This document shows, piece by piece, positions 32,770 to 41,680 of a stretch of DNA of 64,000 nt. The notes under the pieces were generated by a model. The model ran no database searches, was not told the DNA's origin, and saw nothing but the letters and a program-made list of their open reading frames with translations. Positions within the stretch are counted from its first letter, which is position 1. Each line of letters begins with the position of its first letter. Made by a program: the position numbers and the translations under genes. The stretch spans positions 612,154 to 676,153 of the forward strand of contig NZ_JABJXU010000001.1 in assembly GCF_013155265.1 (NCBI RefSeq), written 5' to 3'. The stretch comes from Enterococcus sp. MMGLQ5-1 (lineage in GTDB: Bacteria; Bacillota; Bacilli; Lactobacillales; Streptococcaceae).

Positions 32770-33753
32770 ATGAGATATTTTGTAAATAAGAATTTGACTG
32801 CACCGTTTAACATTGCAATGGATGAATGGTTACTAACCCATTTAAAACCTGAAGCACCAGTCTTTACGCTTTGGCAAAACAAAAATGCAGTGATTGTAGG
32901 TAAGCACCAAAATACCTATGAAGAGGTGAATGAATCAGTCGTTAAGGAAAAAGAGATTGAGGTTGTTCGCCGTGTAACAGGAGGCGGTGCGGTTTACCAC
33001 GATTCTGGAAATTTGAATTTTACATTTATCATACCTGTTGCTAAACCCGAAGATGTGGATTGGAAGGTATTTGTTCAACCGATAGTTACTGCACTTCACA
33101 AATTGAACATTCCAGTTGAAATTACAGGTCGCAATGATTTGGTTTTAGATGGTAAAAAAATTAGTGGCAATGCGCAACGCTATCAGGATGGTTACCTAAT
33201 GCATCATGGAACCTTAATGTTTGATGTTAACGTTGAAACGATGGTCAGAGTTTTAAATGTCAGTGATGAAAAATTTATTTCAAAGGCAGTTAAAAGCGTT
33301 AGAAGTCGTGTTGGTAGTATTAAGCAATACGCGCCGCAGCTAACAATCGAGGCATTTCAGGCAGCATTGACTGATGAATTAAGCAATCATGGTCAGGATA
33401 AGCCAATTCAATTGACTGAAAAGCAGTTGAAGGAAATTAAAGCCTTAGAGAAAGAAAAATTTTCGACATGGGCATGGAATTATGGTGAAAGTCCTGCATT
33501 TAACTATCATGCGCATGAAAAATTTGCGGGCGGTATTTTAGACATCAAGGCAGAAATTGAACAGGGCTTAATCAAAGAGATTTATTTTGGTGGGGATTTT
33601 CTTGGCGTTGAAGATGTAGAAAGGTTAGTCCCACAATTTATTGGCATTCCCTTTGATGAGGCAAATGTCCGTAAATTACTTGAAGAAAATCAAGATAGAA
33701 AATACTTTGGTACAATTTCGGATGAAGAGGTTTTATCATTAATTGCGAAATAA
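32770..33753 (+). CDS. lplA: Lipoate-protein ligase A
   Basis: A 327-residue enzyme that activates lipoate with ATP and attaches it to lipoyl domains. RRVTGGGAVYHDSGNLNF (about residues 70-87) and the catalytic Lys region DGKKISGNAQR (about 133) are intact, and a C-terminal accessory domain follows. The ATG follows AGGAG. It sits just upstream of the PDH operon, whose E2 subunit is its expected substrate. No lipA/lipB is seen here, suggesting reliance on scavenged lipoate. Confidence 0.95.
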   Translation: MRYFVNKNLTAPFNIAMDEWLLTHLKPEAPVFTLWQNKNAVIVGKHQNTYEEVNESVVKEKEIEVVRRVTGGGAVYHDSGNLNFTFIIPVAKPEDVDWKVFVQPIVTALHKLNIPVEITGRNDLVLDGKKISGNAQRYQDGYLMHHGTLMFDVNVETMVRVLNVSDEKFISKAVKSVRSRVGSIKQYAPQLTIEAFQAALTDELSNHGQDKPIQLTEKQLKEIKALEKEKFSTWAWNYGESPAFNYHAHEKFAGGILDIKAEIEQGLIKEIYFGGDFLGVEDVERLVPQFIGIPFDEANVRKLLEENQDRKYFGTISDEEVLSLIAK

Positions 33754-33880
33754 ACTTGTGGTGCGAAGCAATCTTTAAGATTTGTTGAATAATAATAAAT
33801 TTTTCTTATTTAGAAGGCTTCTTTAAATTTTTCCAGCAGTTACAAACTTTTAAGTTAATAATTAGAGGAGGCAAATGACG

Positions 33881-34990
33881 ATGAGTCAAGCTTTGGAAAT
33901 TTTAGATTTTGAGAAACAGTTAAAATTACAAGACGAAAGTTTTCCAGAATTAAAGGTATTAGATAAGGATGGTAAAATAGTCGATGAAGCAGGTTTAAAG
34001 GCTGCTGATTTAAATGATGAACAGCTAGTTGAATTAATGAAGCGTATGATCAAACAATTAGTGTTGAATGAAAGAAGCGTTAAGCTTGCCAAACAAGGTC
34101 GGCTTGGTTTTGTGGCGCCTACACGGGGTCAAGAGGCAAGTCAGTCAGCAACAAGCTTTGCTTTTAATGATGACGACTATTTAATGCCTGGCTACCGTGA
34201 TATTCCACAAATGATTCATAAGGGCTTTCCAATCTATAAAGCGTTCTTATGGAGTCGTGGTCATTATGAAGGTAACCTAATGGAAGGCATCAATACATGG
34301 TTCCCACAAATTATTATTGGTGCGCAGTTTGTTGAAGCTGCTGGTATTGGTCTTGGCATGAAGAAACGTCAAAAGGCGGCTTGTGCTTATACATACACTG
34401 GTGACGGTGGTTCGTCACAAGGGGATACTTATGAAGGTATGAACTTTGCAGGTGCCTATAAGGCGAATGCTGTCTTCATTATTCAAAATAATGGGTATGC
34501 CATTTCGACACCACGTAAAGTACAAACCGTTGCACCACATTTAGCTTCAAAAGGCTGGGGTGCTGGTATTCCGAGTATTGTAGTCGATGGTATGGACCCA
34601 ATTGCTTGTTACCTTGCCGCTAAAAAAGCACGTGAATGGACTGTTTCTGGTAATGGCCCTGTCTTAATTGAAACATTAACCGACCGTTTGGAGCCACATT
34701 CAATGAGTGGGGACGATCCATTGCGCTATCGGACTAAAGAGTCAATTGAGGAATGGCAAAAGGTTGAACCATTGATTCGGATGCGCATTTTCTTAGAAGA
34801 AAAGCAGCTTTGGAGCGAAGCGATTGAGGAAGCGTATAAAGCGGAAATAAATGAAGAAATTGATGCAGCTGTTAAAAAGGCAGATAATGTACAAAAACAA
34901 AAGGTTTCAGAATTTATCGAAACGACTTTCGAACAACCTGGGTTTGTTCAACAAGAACAGATTGAAAAATTCAGAAAGGCAGGCAAGTAA
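33881..34990 (+). CDS. pdhA: Pyruvate dehydrogenase E1 component, alpha subunit
   Basis: A 369-residue ThDP-dependent subunit that decarboxylates pyruvate. The ThDP motif GDGGSSQGDTYEG...QNN is near residue 172, and the phosphorylation-loop-like SMSGDDPLRYR near 275 is present. The ATG at 33881 is 9 nt after AGGAGG; an ATG at 33875 is only 3 nt away from it. The stop is directly followed by the pdhB ATG. It is the first gene of a four-gene PDH operon. Confidence 0.95.
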   Translation: MSQALEILDFEKQLKLQDESFPELKVLDKDGKIVDEAGLKAADLNDEQLVELMKRMIKQLVLNERSVKLAKQGRLGFVAPTRGQEASQSATSFAFNDDDYLMPGYRDIPQMIHKGFPIYKAFLWSRGHYEGNLMEGINTWFPQIIIGAQFVEAAGIGLGMKKRQKAACAYTYTGDGGSSQGDTYEGMNFAGAYKANAVFIIQNNGYAISTPRKVQTVAPHLASKGWGAGIPSIVVDGMDPIACYLAAKKAREWTVSGNGPVLIETLTDRLEPHSMSGDDPLRYRTKESIEEWQKVEPLIRMRIFLEEKQLWSEAIEEAYKAEINEEIDAAVKKADNVQKQKVSEFIETTFEQPGFVQQEQIEKFRKAGK

Positions 34991-35971
34991 ATGGCAGTCA
35001 AGACATATATCGCAGCAATTACTGAAGCGTTAGATTTAGCGCTAGAAAAAGACGAGAACGTCCTACTTTTTGGTGAAGATGTGGGTAAAAATGGTGGTGT
35101 ATTTAGAGCAACAGAGGGTCTAAATCAAAAATATGGGGATGAACGTGTATTTGATACCCCTCTAGCTGAGAGTGCCATTGGTGGTGCTGCTATTGGTTTA
35201 ACGACACAAGGCTTCCGTCCAATTATGGAAATTCAGTTCTTCGGTTTTCTCTTTGAAGTAATGGACTCTATTTCTGGACAAATGGCTCGCAATCGCTTCC
35301 GTTTCCATGGTACTCGTGAATTTCCAATTGTGGTACGTGCACCTTATGGTGGTGGTACGCATACACCAGAAATGCATGCAGATAACTTAGAAGGTCTAAT
35401 GGCACAAACGCCCGGTTTGCGAGTGGTTATGCCAAGTAATCCTGCCGATGCCAAAGGTTTATTACTTTCAGCAATTGAATCTAATGATCCGGTCATTTTT
35501 ATGGAAAACTTAAAACTATATCGCTCAGTTAGAGGTGAAGTACCAGAAGGTTACTATACAACGCCTTTAGATAAAGCAGCAGTAGCTAAAGAAGGTGACG
35601 ATGTCACGATTATTACTTATGGTGGTCTTGTGCCAACCTGCTTGAAAGCAGCAGAAGCACTTGAAAAAGAAGGCATTAATGCCGAGGTCATTGATTTGCG
35701 TACAGTAAGTCCAATTGACATTGAAACCATTGGTCAATCAGTTGAAAAGACCGGTCGGGTTGTTGTCGCACAAGAAGCACAAAGACAAGCAGGTGTTGGA
35801 AGTGCTGTCATGGCTGAAATTTCCGAACGCTTTATTTTAAGCTTAGAAGCACCAATTGGGCGTGTTTCAGCACCAGACAGTGTTTATCCATTTGGCGCTG
35901 CTGAAAATGATTGGTTGCCACAGGTAGACGATGTTGTGACTGCGGTAAAAAATGTAGTTGAATTTGAGTAG
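34991..35971 (+). CDS. pdhB: Pyruvate dehydrogenase E1 component, beta subunit
   Basis: A 326-residue subunit completing the E1 heterotetramer. [16 protein letters not shown] near residue 26, [17 protein letters not shown] near 55 and the C-terminal transketolase domain ([13 protein letters not shown] near 235) are all typical. It begins immediately at the pdhA stop codon and is followed 12 bp later by the E2 gene. Confidence 0.96.
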   Translation: MAVKTYIAAITEALDLALEKDENVLLFGEDVGKNGGVFRATEGLNQKYGDERVFDTPLAESAIGGAAIGLTTQGFRPIMEIQFFGFLFEVMDSISGQMARNRFRFHGTREFPIVVRAPYGGGTHTPEMHADNLEGLMAQTPGLRVVMPSNPADAKGLLLSAIESNDPVIFMENLKLYRSVRGEVPEGYYTTPLDKAAVAKEGDDVTIITYGGLVPTCLKAAEALEKEGINAEVIDLRTVSPIDIETIGQSVEKTGRVVVAQEAQRQAGVGSAVMAEISERFILSLEAPIGRVSAPDSVYPFGAAENDWLPQVDDVVTAVKNVVEFE

Positions 35972-35983
35972 AGGTGGATTGAA

Positions 35984-37303
35984 ATGACAGAAATTTTTAA
36001 AATGCCCGATGTCGGCGAAGGTATGGCGGAAGGTGAAATTGCTTCATGGTTAGTGAAAGTTGGCGATACCATTAAGGCAGATGATCCGATTGCTGAAATT
36101 CAAAATGATAAATTATTACAAGAAATTTTATCACCATATAGTGGTAAAATCACAAAATTATTTGTTGAGGCTGGCACAGTCGTAGAGGTTGGCGCACCTC
36201 TTGTTGAATTTGATGGTGATGGCTCTGGCGCTTCAGCAGGCGATGAACCAGCACCAGCTGAAGCAACGGCCGCCCCTACCAATGGTAATGAAGCAACACC
36301 TGTTGTCTCACCCGAAAATGCTGTTAATCAAGCTGCAACGGCAACTCCTGAAAAGGTTGGTGCTCCAGTTGTCGGCGGTCAAGTTCGTGCAATGCCAAGC
36401 GTCCGTCGTTATGCACGCCGTAATGGCATTGATTTAACGAAAGTCGTGGCAACTGGTCGTCACGGTAATATTACACTTGAAGATGTTAAAAATACCGGTA
36501 ACGTGGTAGCCGACGCCTCAGCTCCAGCTGAAGCTGAGGTTTCTGCTGAAGCTGAACAAGCTACAGTTGCGCCAGCACCAAAGGCTGCACCGGTTGAAGA
36601 AAAGGTTGGTCGTGTACCAATGTCGCCTATTCGTAAGGCAATTGCGCGTAATATGACCAGTCAAAAGCAAAATGTACCTCATGTGACTTTATTTGAACAG
36701 GTTGAGGTTTCTAAATTAATGGCACATCGGGCAACCTTTAAGGAGATTGCACTTAAACAAGATACTAAATTAACCTATCTTGCCTATGTTGCGAAGGCTT
36801 TAGCCGCTATGGTTAAGCGTTTCCCAGATTTGAATGCCCACGTTGATGCTGCTAAAAATGAAATTGTTTATCCTGAAGCGATTAATGTTGGGATTGCTGT
36901 GGATACACCAAATGGCTTATTTGTGCCCGTTGTTCGTAACGCGGATCAAAAATCAATCTTAGCAATTGCCAAGGAAATTGCCGAATTGGCTGAACGTGCG
37001 CGTGAGGGTAAATTGACCCCAGATGTTGCGAGTGGTTCAACAATTACGATTTCTAATATTGGTAGTGCACGTGGCAATTGGTTTACACCGGTTATCAATG
37101 TTAATGAAGCGGCAATCCTTGGCTTGGGGACAATTGCCAAGGAACCAATTGTCAATGATGAAGGCGAAATTGTGGTCGGCAATATGATGAAACTTTCTTT
37201 ATCATTTGACCATCGTTTAATTGATGGTATGCTTGCACAAAGCGCCATTAATGACTTGAAAAAAATGTTAAATGATCCAGCTTATATGCTGATGGAGGTG
37301 TAA
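35984..37303 (+). CDS. pdhC: Pyruvate dehydrogenase E2, dihydrolipoamide acetyltransferase
   Basis: A 439-residue core subunit. A single lipoyl domain (about 1-80; lipoyl Lys about residue 43 in IQNDKLLQE) is followed by an Ala/Pro/Glu-rich linker, a peripheral subunit-binding domain (SVRRYARRNGIDL, about 137-170), a second linker and the catalytic acetyltransferase domain (about 210-439) with SFDHRLIDG carrying the active-site His and Asp. The linkers contain short Ala-Glu-Pro repeats. LplA at 32770 probably lipoylates it. Confidence 0.95.
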   Translation: MTEIFKMPDVGEGMAEGEIASWLVKVGDTIKADDPIAEIQNDKLLQEILSPYSGKITKLFVEAGTVVEVGAPLVEFDGDGSGASAGDEPAPAEATAAPTNGNEATPVVSPENAVNQAATATPEKVGAPVVGGQVRAMPSVRRYARRNGIDLTKVVATGRHGNITLEDVKNTGNVVADASAPAEAEVSAEAEQATVAPAPKAAPVEEKVGRVPMSPIRKAIARNMTSQKQNVPHVTLFEQVEVSKLMAHRATFKEIALKQDTKLTYLAYVAKALAAMVKRFPDLNAHVDAAKNEIVYPEAINVGIAVDTPNGLFVPVVRNADQKSILAIAKEIAELAERAREGKLTPDVASGSTITISNIGSARGNWFTPVINVNEAAILGLGTIAKEPIVNDEGEIVVGNMMKLSLSFDHRLIDGMLAQSAINDLKKMLNDPAYMLMEV

Positions 37304-37307
37304 TTTA

Positions 37308-38720
37308 ATGGTTGTAGGTAGTCAAGCAAAAAGTGTACAAACAGTTGTGATTGGTAGCGGACCCGGCGGTTATGTTGCTGCCATTCGTGCGGCTGAACTT
37401 GGGCAAAAAGTAACCATTATAGAACGTGATTTCATCGGTGGTGTCTGCTTAAACGTCGGCTGTATCCCTTCTAAAGCTTTGATTAATGCTGGTCATAACT
37501 ATTACTCGCAAATTCATTCAACGAATAGTATTATGGGTGTTCATTCCAAGGGGGCAACATTAAACTGGGATGAAACACAAAAATGGAAGAATGAACAGGT
37601 TGTTAAAACATTAACTGGCGGCATTGGGATGCTTTTGAAGAAGCATAAAATTGACATTTTACGTGGCGAAGCTCGTTTTAATGATAATCAAGTGATTAAT
37701 GTTATTTCAGAGGATGAAAGTCATTTGCTAGAATTTGAAAAATGTATCATCGCCACAGGTAGTCGTCCAATTGAGATTCCCGGCTTTGCCTTTAAAGACC
37801 GTGTGGTTAACTCAACTGGTGCACTGAGTTTACCAGAAGTGCCAAAGCATTTAGTTGTTATTGGTGGTGGTGTTATCGGTAGTGAATTAGCAGGTGCATA
37901 TGCAAACTTAGGTAGTAAGGTAACGATTATTGAAGGCTTACCTCACATTTTAAATGGCTTTGATAAAGAAATGTATAGCTTTGTTGTCGATGATTTCAAA
38001 GAAAAAGGTGTAGAAATCGTAACAAATGCCAAAGCGAAGGAAGCAATTCAAGACGATGACTCAGTTAAGGTTGTTTACGAAGTAGATGGCGTTGAGCACC
38101 AAGTAGAAGCGGATTACTGTTTAGTTTCAGTAGGTCGCCGACCAAATACAGATGAAATCGGTATTAATAATACAGACGTTAAGCTCACTGATCGTGGTCA
38201 AATTGTGGTCAATGATCGTCAGCAAACAAGCGTCAGTCATATTTATGCAATTGGTGATATTGTTGAGGGTCCAATGCTAGCCCATAAGGCCAGCTATGAA
38301 GCTAAAATTGCAGCAGGCAATGTGGCAGGCGAAGACATCCAAAACTGTGCCATTTCAATTCCAGCCGTAGCTTATTGCGATCCTGAGTTAGCAACAATGG
38401 GTGAAACGGTTGAATCTGCTAAAGAAAAAAATCTTGACTTTATGATTAGTAAGTTTCCATTTGCGGCAAATGGACGTGCAATCACGATGAATGCGACAAA
38501 GGGCTTTATTCGGATGTTAAGTGATAAGGCAACTGGTGTGATTATTGGTGCGCAAATCGCAGGTCCAGGTGCAAGTGACTTGATTAGTGAATTTGCCTTA
38601 GCCATTGAAAATGGTTTGACAACTGAGGATATTTCAATGACGGTTCACCCACATCCAACACTTGGGGAAGCGATTATGGATACTAGTGAGCTGGCAGACG
38701 GTATGCCAATTCATATCTAA
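37308..38720 (+). CDS. pdhD: Dihydrolipoamide dehydrogenase (PDH E3)
   Basis: A 470-residue FAD enzyme that reoxidises dihydrolipoamide and reduces NAD. The FAD motif GSGPGGYVAA is at the N-terminus, the redox disulfide GGVCLNVGCIPSK near residue 47, the NAD motif GGGVIGSELAG near 186, and the C-terminal catalytic His-Glu in HPHPTLGEAI near 447. It starts 4 bp after the E2 stop and completes the complex. Confidence 0.96.
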   Translation: MVVGSQAKSVQTVVIGSGPGGYVAAIRAAELGQKVTIIERDFIGGVCLNVGCIPSKALINAGHNYYSQIHSTNSIMGVHSKGATLNWDETQKWKNEQVVKTLTGGIGMLLKKHKIDILRGEARFNDNQVINVISEDESHLLEFEKCIIATGSRPIEIPGFAFKDRVVNSTGALSLPEVPKHLVVIGGGVIGSELAGAYANLGSKVTIIEGLPHILNGFDKEMYSFVVDDFKEKGVEIVTNAKAKEAIQDDDSVKVVYEVDGVEHQVEADYCLVSVGRRPNTDEIGINNTDVKLTDRGQIVVNDRQQTSVSHIYAIGDIVEGPMLAHKASYEAKIAAGNVAGEDIQNCAISIPAVAYCDPELATMGETVESAKEKNLDFMISKFPFAANGRAITMNATKGFIRMLSDKATGVIIGAQIAGPGASDLISEFALAIENGLTTEDISMTVHPHPTLGEAIMDTSELADGMPIHI

Positions 38721-38808
38721 GGTGGCAATGCTAAAACTCAACAACGCTAAAGCGTTTCTTGAGCTAACGTCATTTGTGATAACAAATGCCCAAGCATTGC
38801 ACTAACTT

Positions 38809-38839
38809 CTCAATTTGGTTATTTTCAAACCAAATTGAG
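38809..38839. repeat. 12-bp perfect hairpin
   Basis: CTCAATTTGGTT (38809-38820) and AACCAAATTGAG (38828-38839) are perfect reverse complements with a 7-nt loop. There is no T-run, so it is not an evident terminator of pdhD. Confidence 0.85.
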
Positions 38840-39026
38840 CATTGTCGCTGACCACGCTTGTTTAGGAAGGTCGAACGGTAGGCAAACCATTTTGAGATAA
38901 AGGCAACTTGGTGCTTTAGGACCGTAGTTGACTTATCGTAAAAAATGGCTTCCCTCGCCAGATCCTTTCCTAGCGAGTGAAGCCTGTCTGAATGATTAGC
39001 AGTTAACAAATAACAATTAATGCTGC

Positions 39027-39046
39027 ATTTTTCCGTACGGAAAAAT
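39027..39046. repeat. 20-bp perfect palindrome
   Basis: ATTTTTCCGTACGGAAAAAT is self-complementary without a spacer, immediately followed by two copies of AAAATGTCGTAGC (39047 and 39069). An operator-like shape, but no gene starts nearby. Confidence 0.85.
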
Positions 39047-39198
39047 AAAATGTCGTAGCGGTAGCAAAAAAATGTCGTAGCATCTCTACCTCAAGTGATA
39101 AGCGTCTCTTGAACAGGAGGCGCTACGGCTTTTCATTTTTGTAGTTCTGAGCTTAGCAATTATCGATGAACGAGTAAGAAGCTACAACGATACAATAT

Positions 39199-39235
39199 AG
39201 ACAAAGTATACTTTTAGAGTGTGCTTTGTCTTTTT
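39199..39235 (+). terminator. Terminator-like hairpin
   Basis: AGACAAAGTATAC (39199-39211) pairs with GTGTGCTTTGTCT (39219-39231) with two G-U pairs, then TTTT. No gene ends nearby, so it may end an unrecognised RNA. Confidence 0.6.
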
Positions 39236-39473
39236 GGCTTTACTATAAATTGGACTGATAAATATTTTGACCCATTCTTTATTGCTCTGATTTGGACTTG
39301 TTTTTCGGAAACAATCCCGTTTTCGTAAAAAACCGACATCTAAACAGTGAGCTTGAACTTATTTCCCAGCAACAATCCTGTTTTCACAAAAAAAGATAAT
39401 ATTCAAAGCAGTCTTAGGGTTGGGGCTTTGAAATAAGTTTTTAAACACCCTTCGTTTGCTTGTATTGAAATGC

Positions 39474-39524
39474 CTCACAAAAATGAAAGATTTTACGGTT
39501 TTAGCAAAATCCCATTTTTGTGAG
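39474..39524. repeat. 12-bp hairpin with inner stem
   Basis: CTCACAAAAATG (39474-39485) and CATTTTTGTGAG (39513-39524) are perfect reverse complements; GATTTT/AAAATC forms an inner stem in the loop. Confidence 0.8.
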
Positions 39525-39929
39525 AAGAGGTGGAAGAACGTAGTGAACAAAGAATTTGAAGGCATTAATTATTGCAGCACTAACAATTTTCAGTCATACT
39601 GTACAAAGAGTAGATAAGCATATCTAGCTTCGAATTCTAGTGAGCGAGGTTGCTTTCGACGATGGCGCTAGCTGACTCCATTTTTTGAAAATCACAAAAT
39701 ATAGACGAATAATCGATTATATTGCAGGCATTTTCCCCAGTAAATTACGAACTTTATGAAAGAGGTTAGAGCTTCTTTTGATGTGCCTCCAAAAGCTAGA
39801 CCTGAGAATCTAACTTTTAGGGGTCACTACATTTTGTCACACCTCTTTTTAATTTTACGGAAAATCTTGATATCTGTCAGATACTTTGCGATACTTATTT
39901 AACAATACTAGAAATTAATGGAGCTTATA

Positions 39930-40406
39930 ATGAATAATAATGATTACTTAATTCGTTTGCGCTATGCACTTGATTTAAAGGATAGCGAGTTAATTCAAAT
40001 TTTTGCACTTGGTGGTGAAGCAGTATCTAATGATAAATTAGCGTTACTGATGACAAAAAAAGAAGCTGTTGATTTACCTGATGAGCCTTTAAGTAAAAAG
40101 CAGCTAGAAAGCTTCTTAAATGGGCTGATCATTTACAAGCGTGGTGCGAAGCCTGATGTTAAACCAACCTTTATTATGACTGATAGTGACAGTATTAATA
40201 ATGTATTTATTAAAAAAATAAAAATTGCACTTGCTTTAACTAGTGATGATATTTTAGATATTTTTCGGCTGGCACAGTTTAATGTATCTGCTGCTGAATT
40301 AACGGCTATCTTAAGAAAAGCTGGTCAACGAAACTATCAACCAGCTGGCAACCAGTTCACTCGTAATTTTATTAAGGGTTTAACTGTAAAATATCGAAAT
40401 TTATAA
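39930..40406 (+). CDS. DUF1456 family protein (YehS-like)
   Basis: A 158-residue protein with two tandem copies of a helical DUF1456 unit: NDYLIRLRYALDLKDSELIQIFALG and, near residue 88, NNVFIKKIKIALALTSDDILDIFRLA. ATG at 39930 follows ATGGAG with 7-nt spacing; a frame-matching ATG at 39918 lies within the ribosome site. Function is unknown in this family. It is monocistronic, ending at a terminator. Confidence 0.85.
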   Translation: MNNNDYLIRLRYALDLKDSELIQIFALGGEAVSNDKLALLMTKKEAVDLPDEPLSKKQLESFLNGLIIYKRGAKPDVKPTFIMTDSDSINNVFIKKIKIALALTSDDILDIFRLAQFNVSAAELTAILRKAGQRNYQPAGNQFTRNFIKGLTVKYRNL

Positions 40407-40414
40407 AATCAGAG

Positions 40415-40446
40415 AACATAAAATTTAAAAGTTTTATGTTTTTTTT
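40415..40446 (+). terminator. Rho-independent terminator
   Basis: AACATAAAA (40415-40423) pairs with TTTTATGTT (40432-40440), followed by six further T. Confidence 0.85.
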
Positions 40447-40480
40447 ATTTTTTTCTCGTAATAATAGATGAGGAGGAAAT

Positions 40481-41125
40481 ATGGCATCAATAGATTATCT
40501 AAAAAAGTATTGGCAATATTTTACGGCTGGTATAGTAATCCTATCAATTGTTTTTGTATGGCTATTCAGTCAAAGCAATAAGCAATCAGATTTTAATTCG
40601 GTTGACTTAACAGAAATTAAGTCAACACAAGCAAGCAGTGACAAAAGTGATGTAGAAAATGTTCAAAGTGAGAAAATTGAGACGATTCAAATTTATATAG
40701 ATATTAAAGGAGCAGTTGCTAAGCCAGGGATTTATCAAGTTTCAAATTCATCAAGGGTTGCCGATGTTGTTAAGTTGGCTGGTGGTATGCTGGAAAATGC
40801 AGAAATGAAAGGCGTAAATTTAGCACAAAAATTGACCGATGAAATGATTATTTATGTACCATTCATTGGTGAAGCGATGGAGAATTTAGTATCGCCGCAA
40901 ATAGATTCAAATCTTGCGGATACGGATAATAAAAAAATTAATTTAAACACAGCAACGGAAGCGGAGCTGCAAACAATTAGTGGGATTGGCGAAAAAAAGT
41001 CAAAGGATATTATTAATTATCGTGATGCAAATGGGAGCTTTCAAGCAATAGATGATCTAAAGAATATTAGTGGTATTGGAGCTGCAACGATTGAAAAAAT
41101 TAAGGATTACGTTACAATTGAATAG
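40481..41125 (+). CDS. comEA: Competence DNA receptor ComEA
   Basis: A 214-residue membrane-anchored dsDNA-binding protein for natural transformation. A transmembrane helix lies at about residues 14-31, then a Ser/Glu-rich linker, an SLBB-like domain (IYIDIKGAVAKPGIYQV, about 70-130) and C-terminal tandem helix-hairpin-helix motifs (LNTATEAELQTISGIGEKKS and ISGIGAATIEKI). The ATG follows GGAGG. It heads the comEA-comEB-comEC-holA run seen in many Bacilli. Confidence 0.95.
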   Translation: MASIDYLKKYWQYFTAGIVILSIVFVWLFSQSNKQSDFNSVDLTEIKSTQASSDKSDVENVQSEKIETIQIYIDIKGAVAKPGIYQVSNSSRVADVVKLAGGMLENAEMKGVNLAQKLTDEMIIYVPFIGEAMENLVSPQIDSNLADTDNKKINLNTATEAELQTISGIGEKKSKDIINYRDANGSFQAIDDLKNISGIGAATIEKIKDYVTIE

Positions 41126-41209
41126 TAACTATATCATGGATTTAAAATCCGATAAATTTATAAATATAATCATTGTTTAATCTGTATCAAAAATTAGTGA
41201 GGTATTAAA

Positions 41210-41680
41210 ATGGAAAGAATTCCTTGGGATCAATATTTTATGGCACAAGCTGTGTTATTAGCACTTAGAAGTACCTGTCCGCGTTTGTCAGTTGGTGCAA
41301 CGGTTGTTCGTGATAAACGCATTATTGCAGGTGGTTATAATGGTTCTGTTTCAGGCGAGGTGCATTGTGTGGATGAAGGCTGTAAAATTGTTGATGGGCA
41401 TTGTATCCGCACAATTCATGCTGAAATGAATGCCATCTTGCAATGTGCAAAATTTGGTGTGTCAACGGATGGCGCAGAAATTTACGTGACACATATGCCG
41501 TGTGTTCATTGTACAAAACAAATTTTACAAGCAGGTATCCGAAAAATCCATTATTTGAATGATTATCACAACGATCCATACGCATTGGAGCTAATTAATA
41601 AACTTGGCGTAGAGGTCAATCAGGTTGATTTAAATCCGCATTTCTTTAAACAATTAAACTTTGGAGATGTATTTGACTAG
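41210..41680 (+). CDS. comEB: ComE operon protein 2 / dCMP deaminase family
   Basis: A 156-residue zinc-dependent deaminase expected to convert dCMP to dUMP. Zinc and catalytic residues appear in HAEMNAIL (His and Glu) and PCVHC (two Cys). A Cys-rich insert (CVDEGCKIVDGHC) is typical of the family. It is usually not needed for transformation although conserved in the com locus. The 3' end overlaps comEC. Confidence 0.94.
   Translation: MERIPWDQYFMAQAVLLALRSTCPRLSVGATVVRDKRIIAGGYNGSVSGEVHCVDEGCKIVDGHCIRTIHAEMNAILQCAKFGVSTDGAEIYVTHMPCVHCTKQILQAGIRKIHYLNDYHNDPYALELINKLGVEVNQVDLNPHFFKQLNFGDVFD

Larger units (their letters stand above)
38721..39929. other. 1.2-kb non-coding region full of inverted and direct repeats
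   Basis: No credible gene: short minus-strand frames at 38770-39009 and 39359-39565 lack ribosome sites and family resemblance. The region holds a 12-bp hairpin (38809-38820/38828-38839), a 20-bp palindrome (39027-39046), a 13-bp direct repeat AAAATGTCGTAGC at 39047 and 39069, a terminator-like hairpin (39199-39235), an imperfect ~70-bp duplication around AACAATCC(C/T)GTTTTC near 39310 and 39370, and a 12-bp hairpin (39474-39524). It may contain structured RNA or decayed mobile sequence. Confidence 0.6.

Noticed and set aside
34991-38720. Branched-chain 2-oxoacid or acetoin dehydrogenase instead of PDH
   Set aside because: Gene order, E1 alpha length and the E2 single lipoyl IQNDK motif fit lactic acid bacterial PDH better, and no acetoin or branched-chain genes accompany it.
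38770-39009. Minus-strand 79-residue open frame
   Set aside because: No ribosome site, covers a hairpin region and shows no protein-like pattern; judged a chance frame.
39359-39565. Minus-strand 68-residue open frame
   Set aside because: Covers an inverted repeat, lacks a ribosome site and resembles no family.
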